Below, in pieces: positions 11,037-24,200 of a stretch of DNA of 64,000 bases. The notes under the pieces are model-generated. The model was given only the letters and a program-made list of their open reading frames with translations, made no database searches and was not told the DNA's origin. The DNA lies in the NCBI GenBank assembly GCA_035041965.1, contig JAPYMA010001383.1, forward strand, positions 1 to 64,000, written 5' to 3'. This stretch comes from Anisakis pegreffii. Taxonomy: Eukaryota; Nematoda; Chromadorea; Rhabditida; Anisakidae. How positions within the stretch are numbered: the first letter of the stretch is position 1; the number at the start of each line of letters is the position of its first letter. Position numbers and translations under genes: made by a program.

Positions 11037-14000
11037 GTAAGTATGACGCGACTGTTGATTAGTCGCGAAGACTATCATTCCACATAGCAAATCCATATTC
11101 ATTAAAACACATCATTCTACAGAAGTACAACAAACACGTCCACTGCTCAGAAGTACAGTTCAAAACACATGGTAAAGAAGAGATGGGATCTTTTCTGAAG
11201 CTGTTCGCCAATGTGTGATCAGTGCAATCACCTAGTTCCAATACACAATCACCATTCACTTTTTACATCAGTGAAAAAGATCGTTTAAAATGAACCCCTA
11301 ACATATTATACACACATTAACAATTGACAGTCTGAAAGAAAGCAGTTCAAAACGAATAAGACATGAGCATATGAAAATAATGATCAGTCCAATAAAAATA
11401 CAGTCATGTTAGAAGGAGAACTGGAAAATTTACGTCGACCACTTTTTATCGCCTCCCTTGTTAGTGCATGTAACTCTGTAAATGAAAATATGATTGACTC
11501 AATTAAACAAATAAATAGATTCTCGATACTTTATCGGATATAAAGATTACAAATGAAAAGGTCTCGATAAAAACCAAATACTTTCACTCACTAATGCTCT
11601 TCACTCCAGCCAATTCATGGTAAAATCAACAACAAACATACTATTACCACTGCTTTACCTATTCTATAATAATCTCTAGAATATGGAGGACAAGGTCTCG
11701 GCTTTCAAGCACTTTAACCAACACCTGTATCTAAGACGGTTTATTTACCTACTCAATCAGATGGAAATTTGTGGACGTTTGACAAACAATGACTTTAACT
11801 GTGAAATCGAGAAAAATAATAACGAAAGTTGTTTTACAATGCATCTCGATCCAAATGTTGCTTATAATGGACACATTCTCTTAACATCTCTTGAATGCTA
11901 TCGAATGTTGGCATTGCATTTTTCATCGATTCCATTGCTCTGCAAATATTTCGCTAAAATTAATTCACTTCGAACAATCACTCATCTCTTTTTACCTTGG
12001 CTGCTGAATAGAATTGCCTTCTCTTGAGAGAAATGAAACAAAAACGAAACATTCCTAAAAAGAAATTTGAAAAGAACGATGCATTTTGAAATTTAACTCA
12101 CAAAAGCGCATTATCAACATCGAAACATGCACTCTGAAGGCCGGCATTCACTTCGGTCATCAGATATTTACGATTTACAAGGATCGGTAACGATTTACCG
12201 ATATGCTCCTGGAATTGGATCAGCAGAGAACATTTATTCTATGGTGAAACAAATATAAATCAAATACAACACATCGAAGTGACTAGAATCAAATTCGATC
12301 AACGATTAAAATTGTTGAGTACATGCCTGAAGACGATACAGAGCTAATGAAGGATCATGATCCACGATATGTGCACTCTCAGAGATTCGTTCCGATACTG
12401 TAAGCACTTTTGTTAACATATTTATGTTAGCGACTCCGAAACAGGATATTTCCTCCTTCTCCAAAAAGAGTTTCATGAGATTGCAGGGGAATTGAAAAAG
12501 TTGACAAATTAATACTGCAAGGACTTATAAACCTGCTATAAGTAATGAATTGCTAGTTGGGGGATGTTGGCCAGAAGGATGCGAACGGCGTAAGGGCTTG
12601 GATGGAATCGCTGATCTATCAATCAAGTATGACTCGAGAACGTGGTTTAACCAGATCAGGAAAATGCCCGAATGCGTTGTCAAAACACCATAAATATCTT
12701 GCTCTCATCTCAACTTTTTCAATTATATTTTATTCTAGTACAACTTTTATCCATTTGTAATTCAACTCATTTAAATTTATTCATTCCACTTATTCAGTTA
12801 CATTATATGCAACCCATTGCCTGCTATCTAAATTCCATTACTCTTGCAGATACCCCTCTTGTTACTGATACTTTCTCATATGGATGGATCAGCTAATCAA
12901 AATGAGATTAACGAAATAAAACTGCAGAATGTATTGTGAAACGTCAGAAATGAAATATTCGAATGAGGAACACGAACATATTCTACAGCGTGCTTGTAAT
13001 TCTTTTGAGGCCATTGATAAGCTGACACGATAATATCAACGCGATTAATTCGCGGCTTCAGTTGATATTGTATAAGGCCAGCATCACACGCGATTGCAAA
13101 ACATCAACAAAACACACACTACTAATGGGATCGCCACTACACCAAGCGATCGATCTCGATCTGAAAATATTCATGCGAGCAACCAGCATGTGCAATGCAG
13201 AAAACACGCATTTCTGAAATAATGCTCGATTCTGGTCGTGTTCGTTGGAAACTGCTCCAGGTAGAATGTCAGTCAAAAATACTGCAAAGTGCTCGAACCT
13301 TTAAGGGTAGAAGCAAGCCTTAAAGCCGATAAGCGTTCCTCCTTTTCGTTCGTTTTCTTTTTTTTTGATTCTTCCCCCTGATTTCCGGTGCTAAGGGCAA
13401 AAATAATTCATATTTGTTGAGGAACGATCCTTGCATAATTTCAGCTAAAAATATTGCAAATGGAGCCCACATTCTCCTTTCCAACATAGGAGGAACTTCT
13501 TTGAACAATATGTGCTACGTAATTATGAACAGCTGATTTCCAGACGGCATAAGAAGTGAAATTAATGGCATGTTACTTGCTTAAATTGGGCATTCCCCAT
13601 GACGGATGTGGAATATATTAATTTAGATAATGATCAAATCCATTTAATTAGTCGGTTGATCCATGCACTACACAAAAAATAATGCATATGGAGGTCGCTA
13701 AACGCGAGTTTCACTTACAACAGTTTCGGCTGAAGTTTTTAATGGATCGTTTAGAAAAACCATTTGTATCTTCTACAAAAAAAAAAAAAAACAGGAGCGA
13801 AACAGTCATCAAACAAGGACAATAAAGGACGAACAACAAATATGAACGCTCAGAGACAGCAAGTGCTCACTGCTACATTAATAAGTTCGAGCGGTTCACG
13901 CAACTCGGTATGTGGATAGCCTACTGCGAAACTTTGCAAGGAATTTTAATGAAACGAATAATTGCTATTCATTGCATAAACAACCGCTGGAAAAATTAAA

Positions 14001-16765
14001 TCGAAGAAAGAAGTAACAAAGAAAAACGCTCAATCGATTGCTGTATTGAAGTTGGCGCATTTTGCACCAGCTCCAGCTCGGGATGCTATATTTTTGCATG
14101 AAGTTTTAAAACTAAAATCAACCAGAATGGATCAATGGGAACAATGAAATTTTTTCGCCACTTTTGTTTCTTCCTAACGTTGATTACTGAATAACTCGTC
14201 AACAACGTCGACTACCTTTCGTAATTGGAAGTTTAAATGTAAAAGTAACCGACTTCTCACTGCTTCAACTTCAGCACTACGGACAGTTTCTTGCTTATTC
14301 ACGAAATACACGAGCAGGTTTACTTACAGTTGAAAAAACTTTGCATCAAAACGATACAACACCTGAGGGCATTATTTTTTGAGCAAGCATATCACTTCAA
14401 AAAACAATTTTTGCAACATTCCCAATAGTTTCAACATTATTGGAGTCATTGACATTTTGATACTGAAGAAAGTAACCTGAATAAGATATGAATCATGAAA
14501 ATATTTTCTTTGATACTGACTGTAAACAGCTCAAATTACAGTCAACAAGCATAACAACTTTTCACCTACATAAACTTGAACAAATTCGTTCCATTTAAGA
14601 ATGATGCTGAAGAAGCCTTCAAAAGATCTATTTATATTATCGAATAAATATATCGAATGAATAAACAAACAGTACATAAACGCGTCAAATACATAAATAT
14701 CAGTCACATATAACCAACAATAACAAACGCGTTACATCTACTCATTATAGTCCTTAACCATTTCCACAAGAACAAAATAAAACGACACTGAACAAAGTTT
14801 TGGCGTTTCACTTCGAAGCTGGAACAATGCATCTGAACACTGCTTTATTTAAAGCGACGCGAATAGATTCCATTGTTTTCCAGTCCAATCAACCAATTAC
14901 AAAGAAATTATGCTGAAACGGAAAGATTATTTGATGGGGCACTTTTGTGCGCAAAATTTCGTGACGAACTTCGCTTTTCGTCGCTATGCATTTTTTTTGC
15001 AAACGATTATCAAAGTGTAGAAAATGGCCAAAAAGTTGCAGTGCCTAAAAGAGTAGACGTTTCGTTGTGAAGCGAGCTGGCGAGTAAGTTGCATATATGC
15101 AGATATAAATGCAGAATGCGAATCTGGAAAGTGATTCTCCTCATTACACATGAACCTTCTACAGAAGGAAATTTAACGCTCCAATAATGACGAGAGCACT
15201 GCACGAAACGCATCAAACAACGTGTCTATTTGAGAAAGATTTGAGTTGATACCGATCGGGGAGATGGACACTGTTTACCTCGAAAAATGCAATATTGCTG
15301 GCGATGCGCATAAACAAAACTCATCTCCAGGTTCTACGCATATAACTGCCTTCAGCAATGACATTCGCAACTTTGCATTCGTATTCGCATACACCATTTA
15401 TCATGAATATTAAGACAATAATATCATAACTAAAATGAATAATGATTACTCTATTGTCTCAAATATTTTTTCTCACTTCTTCAAATTTTCCTCAATTCTC
15501 TCATATTGATATTTTCACCTTCCAAAATAACTTTCGGACGTGTATATCCTCTCCCCTTCTAACACATTCCCTTCCTCGAATAAACTCATTCAAACACTCA
15601 CAAAATGCATAGATCAGTAACCTTTCCACCAAAAAAAAAATGCTTGAGATGCTTCCCTAAAATGATTAAAACGATCTTCCAAATCAATGGATAAAACATA
15701 CAACTCCACCAATCCATCTATTCAGCAGCCTTATTTGTATGGCTAGCAGTCTCTTCCCCGTTCAGCACTTGGTCCAATTATGAAATTTGCGACTCCAAAC
15801 ATTAAAAAGTGAACAGACTCCAAACATCAAAAATTACACGCTTGCGTGCTTAATCATGAAAATGTAATTAATCAAATTATAGCTGAATCCGATGAAATTA
15901 GCTGAACGAGTTAACGAGAATGATAAATATTCAAAGCCAACAACGACAAAATTACTGAACAAAAAAGTGACATAAGAAAAGCGAAAAGCTGAGCAATAAC
16001 AAATTAATTTGAATCGATATGTCAGATGATTGATTATGTCAATTCTAAAAGCGATGCGAGTTTTGAGCGGGTGATCAGTTTGAATAACTGACCAACTAAT
16101 TAATTTCAAAAAAAAAATTATTCGATGAGATATCGTAATTTCAATATTCATGCTGCTGCAACGAAGAAACGATTCAAAAATGAGTCGATGAGCAGCACGT
16201 CTAGGTGAATGCGATGACTTTAGTTGATGGACGGATGAAAGGTATTAACGTCGCATTGTTTATTACTTCCAACCACCCCACTAGTTCATTCATTCGCTAG
16301 TTCTGTGCAATTATGAGCCAAATAATTGACTGAAACAACAAGACAAAAAGTGAATGAACAATTCAGAATAAGAAATAAATAAAAAGTGTAGCAATAATAA
16401 TGATGAAAACAAGAACGTGTTAAGTAACCGGATTATATAGGCACAGATACTAGTAATTACCCAAAACAACAAAATTACGTCCACCGATCATAACATCCAC
16501 TGCGACCAATCAAAACTTTAAACGGTCAAAAAGTCGACTAGTCAGAATTGTTCACTGAATCACCGATTGTAATAATCATAGCCACTGTTACTTTCAATGG
16601 ATAGCACAGCTCAGATGGTGCATGGAAAAGTGAATCAATTCATTCAGACAATATTTTAGTAAATGAAGTAACTGATTCAGTTCTACCTCTCGGCGAACAA
16701 CGTCCCCTTAAGATGCGAACAACTGTGTACGTGACGATGTTCCGTTGCCGTTTGGTTCAAATTTG
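11037..16765. other. Intergenic DNA, no gene recognised
   Basis: Open frames here, including 11683-12027 (+, 114 codons), 11059-11259 (-) and 13058-13276 (-), lack recognisable domains and have no splice-consistent partner exons that I could find. The 11683-12027 frame is Leu/Asn/Phe-rich and could be an exon or decayed element; I do not assign it. Confidence 0.4.
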
Positions 16766-16769
16766 GTTG

Positions 16770-16862
16770 AGCCTCAGCCTAAGCCTGAACCCAAGTCTAT
16801 GCACATGCTTAAGGTTAAGCCTAAGCCCTATGTGGCAGTCTGAGCCCGAAGCCTTAATCCTC
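16770..16862. repeat. Degenerate TTAGGC-like (GCCTAA/GCCTGA) repeat block
   Basis: Repeated units around GCCTAAGCCT and GCCTGA. Complete GCCTAA hexamers, the complement of the nematode telomere unit TTAGGC, occur at about 16777 and 16819 among variants (GCCTCA, GCCTGA, GCCTTA). Similar short blocks lie near 34566, 35721-35745 and 55791-55831. Confidence 0.6.
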
Positions 16863-18240
16863 AGTTCTTTCGCACTCTTTCGTTTCAGAATGTTCAGTCT
16901 TTTGAATGAAAACAGTGCACCGACCTTACCACTAGCGCTTTTTCCGATGACGTGTCAAAAGAGGTCTGTAAAATAATATTATCAGCGAAAAATGTTCAAC
17001 GAAACATCAAAATGCCAACTAGTCGACGTTTTCCTAATGGACCTTACCACCGAGTCTTAAAAATTACACGGACAGCAACCAAGCAAATACGGAAGATAAA
17101 TGCCTGAATGCATTATTTCACAACACGAATTCGATGATAATTCATCTTTTGAAATCAGAGAGAGCATCATTAGTGGCTAAAGAGAAGAACGAACTCGAAT
17201 ACAATCAACTAGAAGAGATTAGAACAACTCTGTTATGGTGCTATCGCATAACCCTGAATACATACTTCACCTCAATTCTATTACTCCTTTAATTCATGCC
17301 CTATCCTCCTTTCCTCTCCGATTATCTCGTTGCGAGAATCCTATTCCCTTGGAGATTTCTTTTCCTCTCCTCTCATCGACTGTACCTCCCAAATCTGTAA
17401 CCTTCGAAATTTTACCCTTCACCATCGACTGACATATTGCACAATCGCGTCCCCCCCACCACGGTCTGCACCTCAGAACTTTCTCTCCTTCCGCCCTACT
17501 CCACCCACCCCTCTCCGAACAGCTTAATAATTATGTTTTCCGGAGCATATATTGGAAGGTAAGGAAGGCACATGCACGCAGGAATACATATTAACGGTTA
17601 TTTAACGCATTGAGAACAATTAAATGCATCAAAAGAAAACCCATAAAACAACTGGAATTAACAATGATTCCATTCTTGATCCAAACATAAATTCCTGTTA
17701 CACCGTTAGTAACAACACTGAATAATTATCATTTCAGCCTCCCCCCTCCCACCCGAGTCAAGGAATCGTTCGGTCGATTCAAACAATCCAATAGAACGCT
17801 CTAACTGTTGCGTAAAATTTAGAATCGTTCCACTGAAAGCTAATTGAATTTTGGTCACAGAAGGCACTCAGTAACTGTAATAATGAGACATATTGGATGA
17901 ACATTAAAGATTACGAGGAATGATCGGTTAACAGTATTAAATTACCACATTGCTTATAATAAAGATAATAACAGAAACAAAAATCTAACGACACAACAAA
18001 AGCTTGTACACAAGTCATAATTACACAACTACTCCGACACTTCATCAAATGATATTGCTAACATAGTATCATCACAAAATCAACATATCACCATTGCGCG
18101 TTTTAAAATATACTTCTAGGGATAGTGATATGCGATATTACAGAATTAAAGTTCAAAGTGAAGTAGTCTTCGAGAATGATAAAGTAGAATTAATTGAACA
18201 ATGTAGCCATAATTGAATATTAACGCTTGAGTGCTCAATT
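16863..18240. other. Intergenic DNA downstream of the RhoGEF gene
   Basis: Includes a pyrimidine-rich stretch at about 17300-17525 (runs of CCT, CTC and CCC). No exon recognised. The region lies 3' of the RhoGEF stop codon and probably includes its 3' UTR. Confidence 0.4.
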
Positions 18241-21200
18241 TCAATTTTTCTTACTGCGAAGTATTTTGGAAGTCTTTTCAACCAGATGCAGTGGCATAGA
18301 TGAACTGCTCGAAGACTTTCCCAGTGGTCCGGCTTGAGCGACTGTTACCCTAAACAATAACGAAAGTTCACATCAATAAAGTAGTCATGCTCAACTGATC
18401 ATTTTCTCCCCGAATAATTGAAAGTAATCCATTATGTATGAAAGCATTTAGAGTTTAAAAAGTTATCTGCTAAAAAAACACCCGAGCATGTTATTATACT
18501 GCTTACGATAAAGACAATAATAGAAAAGAATGGTTTTTCAAAAGCTTTGTAGTATAATGTTTGCAAACTAATTTCAAGTTTTCTATAACCAAATGAACGA
18601 TTTACCATTTGGTTATAGAATGATTTACCTAAATGCTAACAATCAAACGAACATGGTCATTATGTTAATGAGAGGTTACAGTCGTTTTCGAATTAATTTC
18701 AGCCAAAAGCCAGTGAGTGGGTGCGCTGAATAACAGTAATAATACTAACGGTGATCGCTCATTAATCGCAGACCCCGAACGAAAAGTAACACCGCTCATA
18801 CTTGCTGGTCTTGTTGCACCCTGCGGGCGATGTAGTGTCACTGGTGGATCTGGATTCATTATCCCACACAATGTATTGAACTGCTCTTCCACTTGTTTCT
18901 CTCGCTCTTCTACAGCCTTCTGAAATTGCGCGATCATACTTCACTTGCACTCTACACAAATCAACTCTTCTTGTTCAATTGCTCACATCAAAATACCACT
19001 GCACAAACAAACGATCACTACCTCTCTATCGTCCAAATTCCGCACACGTTTCTGAAACGCTTCTTCGGCTTTCTGCAAATCTTGAAGTTTCTTACGCATC
19101 GCTTCAAGAACAGCCGTTGGTGCTGTTTCTAAACGACGTGTTTTGAGTGCAGCCAGCTGAATTTGCAGCCTGCAAATGCGATGAATTTCATTTCACACTG
19201 CCGCCTCACCATGTTAATGCCGCAAAATGTAGATCCTTGTTCAAACGAAATGTGAAAGTTATCGAAACACTACAGATCACCATAACCGAAATCAAAATTA
19301 ATATAGCCGAACGAACATTGCATTTTCACTGCAAAGCTGACTATTCTCAACATGACATTCGATGCTTTCACGAAGGAGTCGCTCAACAGCACGTTGCGCA
19401 CTCTCACTCAAACCCAACTGCAAAATAAACTATTGTTCATCATATTACAAAATAATTCATTAGTACATATTTTATTTTTCTGTTATAAAGTAATGAATAA
19501 AGAAGTAAACAAGCAATTTTCAAAACCTACTGGAATCTTACTGAACTTCTCTTCATTGAATGTGGCATCGATTCCATTATCAATCCGTCTGCGATCAGTA
19601 CTCAGTTCTGGCTCAGTTGTACGGCGTCTAATCGGTGTTTCAGAAGCGCCTTCAAAACAACATTTTCTTTTAACATTCACAGAGTGAAACGATTCGACAA
19701 ACAGCTCACCACTAACAATCAGTCATCAAAAGTACTTTATGAACGCTTACTCAAGAGTAAAGAAATCATCTAAACCTAATTACTCGATCATCCAAACAAT
19801 ATTTTTGTGACACATAAGACGAGATCAACTGAGCATAAGAACAATGAATAATTTACGGGTGTGAATACGAGGTGTTCTTTAAATTAAATGAAAAGAACCT
19901 CGATGAGGCGAAGTGCCATGAAATGTCGACGTGCGTTTAGGTAACAACCGTTTCTCATCTCCCTCTAACGAACTATTCGAATCAGATGTATGAATGCTCA
20001 AATCATGAACGGTATCGAAATAAGGGTTAAAGCCTTCTTCCCACAAACGCAAAGCAGAATCATGTACTGAAATACAGACGTCAATATTTAACGAGAACGG
20101 GATTCGAATCAGAGGAGAAATTTTTGATAAGTTATACCACAAAACAGCCCTCAACGTGAGAGAAACTTTTGACTACTTTCGTCATATACCACAAAAAATA
20201 TGTAGATTCAACCCACAACAAACCATTTAGCGATATAGTATTTGAAATAATACCATCCTACGTAATGTATAATGACTATAAACGATACAGTGCATTTTTG
20301 AGACGATTAAAACCGTATGTTTGCTGTATGAAAAGGAACTGAACAAGATAATGCACTGTTCATTGACTGGTACAAATAACGGTTTTGACCATCTCGAAAC
20401 GATAATTGGGTCGTTTAAATAATACGATACTACCACAAGTTTGCTGTAATGATAGCAACAACAGCTGTTTAGAAAGGAACCCTATGCAAATGAACTGTGA
20501 CTAGAAAAGCAGAATAAACTTTTGAAAACATATTCATACCCATCGAAAGACGTCTTGATTTGCGCGATTGTTTGAACCTTTCCCAAATATCCCTTTTCAC
20601 CTGCAATTTGAAGTGGCGATAACACTAACAATAGTATTCATGATAATTACCTCTGTGTCAATCACTAAAGGAATACTTGATTTTAAGATTCACAGACACT
20701 GATGATTTTGCGAACTGAAAAATATATAGGGCAATACAAAACGAAAAACATAAAAGAATGATTTTAAAAGTGACACTTGAGGATATCGAAGAGAAATTCA
20801 AGCTCGTAATGAATGAGTGCTGACTAGTTCAGTAGATAATGATTACAACAGTACTAAAAAATAACCATCACTAAATAATCCGTTAATTCATACAAAATAA
20901 ATTTTCTAACAGATTTGCAATTATGAACGAATAGACAATGCGCTTATCAATGAACATTACAAAGACGCATCTACTATGCTGAATGAGTATTACTTTCATA
21001 AATTGTTAGATTAATAATAAGGGCGCATTATTGCATTTGCGATCGTTCATAAGTGTGTTCGTTACCTTTTCCACAACCTCCTTTTTCTTTTCTTCGTCAG
21101 TGTCAGATTTGACTGGTATTCTTTCGACAAGATTACGTAGCTCGACGAACCATTCTCTTCTTTTCCACAGATAACTGGCCGCGTCCTTTTCTTCTTTGTT

Positions 21201-24200
21201 ACGAAGTTCTGAAGCATAAATAACCAGTACAGCATTCAAATAAATAACAAAAAATAAGCTGATGCAAAAAAGCTGAAGCAGTCAAAGTAATGGTGAAGAT
21301 CCAATGGTAATTCATTTCTTCCACCAGCCGACTCAAAAATTTGTTGACTGCACAATGAATTAGGAACGGCAGAAATGAAATGGTAAATAACGGGAGTTAT
21401 TTCAGTATTATGGGATCAGATCAGATGAGCAATAAGATCTTATCGATAAAATGAATAACAAATAACTGACACCAACCGAAATGTTTTCTCACTTCTTCTT
21501 CCCATTTATCCATCTCTGCATTATACTGCACGTCTTCGGGATTCGTTTCCAAAACAAAACTCTCATCTTGCGCTGCTCTTGACTCTTCTTTTCTGCTGCC
21601 ATCTGAAACTTTTGTCTTATGTAATTGGCACTGACTCAATTTAAAATGTCTTCCAAAAATCACTCTCGTGCATCAATTGCAAATGTGATGATTGAACAAT
21701 GGATAATACCTTCGAGTGAACGCAAAGGCTGAGATCCTTTAGCAGCTTCAATAGCATACTTCCACTGCTCGAGATCATTCTTTGTGGCAAACGAGAGAAC
21801 GAACAGATCGAAACATGGCTTCTGATCCATAACCACAAACACAGACGTTTTGCGTGGTATATCACGAAGAATCAACGTGTTCAGCGCGATTACGGGGCAC
21901 TAAATTCATTATCCTATTTCTACTTACAATATTTATTTGAATTCAAATAAAATCCAATTCAGCTGATAACAAGTTAGTTAGAGATGTGAAATGAGATTCA
22001 ATTTAAATGACAATTCGTGTTTACTTATTGATTAATGATACGTGGAGATGAAATTTCGCAAACGAAGATCGATGCAACTAAATATGTCAGCAAGAGTTTT
22101 CCGAACCCATGGAAAGTTTTTTACTCGCAAACAAAAACGATGTAATCAACAAAACAAAAAAGGAAAAAATTCTTACTCCTGCTGATCCGCAATCACAGAA
22201 TACATACTTATTCTTACCGCTGACCGGCGCTGACAGTAATATCAAGTAATCAGAGAACAACAACAGAACTACATCTGCAAATGAATTACACTCGAGTTGA
22301 AATAGAGCCATTATTTAAAACTTCATCAAATGAATGAATCAACTTTTTCCTCACATTTCATTCAGCCGATGAAATCGAATGAGCTGCAGCATCAAATGGA
22401 ATATCAAATACTATAGTAAAGAATATTCCCAAACAGCCAGATGGATTTCAAAACAGTTGCAACATATAAGAGAAGAACACGATGATACTGGTATCAAATA
22501 AAACAAAAAAAACATATTTCACTGAACCACTAACCGATACCTTCATCCGATTTTTTCGTTGTATTAGAATAACGCGCTTTTGCGATATTCAAAATGCGTC
22601 GTTGACCAACACCTCCTGTTTCTGCTAGTTCATCATACTAAAATTTCGTTCTGATTCCTGGTTTTTAATCGGTCAATTATTATCAAAATATTCCCTTTGA
22701 GGAACCTTATGAAATCTGAGGAATTGAAGGTTAAAAAAAAACAGACAGCTTCAACAATTAACTGTTAAAAATTTGTCTTGTGTGATCTTTCCCAACGATG
22801 ATCGATCGATGCGAGATCGGATTGCATCCCATTGTTTATTCAATTCCAACTCTTCTAATTCTTTGTTGATACGATACACAACTGTTTTAGTGGCTTCGAC
22901 AGCACGAAAAGTTTCCTCCTTATACTGTTCGCTTTCGAGTTTTAAAAGCTGAACAATAGGCAGATGAGATATTGCAATGGAATATTCTTTTATTGTATCG
23001 AATGATAAATGACCATAGTCTTTTAAAATAATACACACGAAAGACATGCGCACATATCTATCTCAGCTTATAATCTTAAAAAACGAATCTCTTTATTTTC
23101 ATTATCACAAGCAGTCATCCTCTCGACTTTTTGAGTAGATATCAAAATTCTTACCTTAAAAATAGAAATCTCTCGCAATCCTACACTCAGTTCAAAGACA
23201 GTAATACATTTCCAATCCTATTCAAAAAGCTCCCTTCCAATCACAATTTTATTCTTACTTTCAATAAGTCAATCGCGATAAAATCAATAACTTTGCTACC
23301 CAATAACTTTTTGCGCATTCAGAAATGATTAGTTTAGCTCGAAAAGTGCTTCAAAATGTTTTCATTGAAACTGCCTCCAGGAGAAAATTTTATGATAAAT
23401 GTGAACGGCGACGGAATAATGCACGAATGACTTTGATCGCATATAATAATCAATCGCTGCAGTTGCGCTGCTCAAATTTCAATGAGTGAACGCATTAGCT
23501 GTATGAGTGATGATGAGATATACCTGGCTGAGGAGAACGGGATACTTAGTCACTCTTTGCGCAACCAGTAATAAGCACATTTTGAATGTGCGATCCTTGA
23601 ACTTCGGATCATTTTCATACTTCTGCAACAGCCAACAAAACATTAAGTAAACAAATTTCCTTTTTCATGATACAGTGAATAAGTAAACGAAATTCACATA
23701 CTCATTCACTTCACTCAAAATACTCATCAAAAGACAAAAGCAAAGCAAAAAGTCAACAAAATCTATACGGTGAACGACTAACATCGAAAAATTTGCGCAG
23801 ATCTGAATCCTTTGCGCACCATTCTTCATACAACTTCTCGCACTGAGTTTTTTTGGAAAGGAATTCAACGTATGCATGTAACACGGCCGCTTTACAACGT
23901 TCTGTTTTTTCGAACTAAAAAATTTGACTTATTAGTTATACCATCACTTGATTGAAGAAAGTCTCCGCAACTGAAACAACTGTCAAATAAACAAGACAAT
24001 TCAGTAGAATGCTCGCTTTGCTGTACATCCACAGAAAGCGATGACAAATTAAACTATTTCGAATGCACTTACACCACTCAAAATGGTGTATTGTCTTCTG
24101 ATGTGTGGAGATTGTTTATTTACGGTGAGAAGTGACTGATTGCAACTGATTTAGGTCGGTTATAAACTTAATGAACGTGACTGATTTGTTGATGGAGTGA

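Noticed and set aside
11683..12027. 114-codon plus-strand frame
   Set aside because: No domain recognised, no partner exons with matching splice phase, and composition is close to background. Noted as unassigned only.
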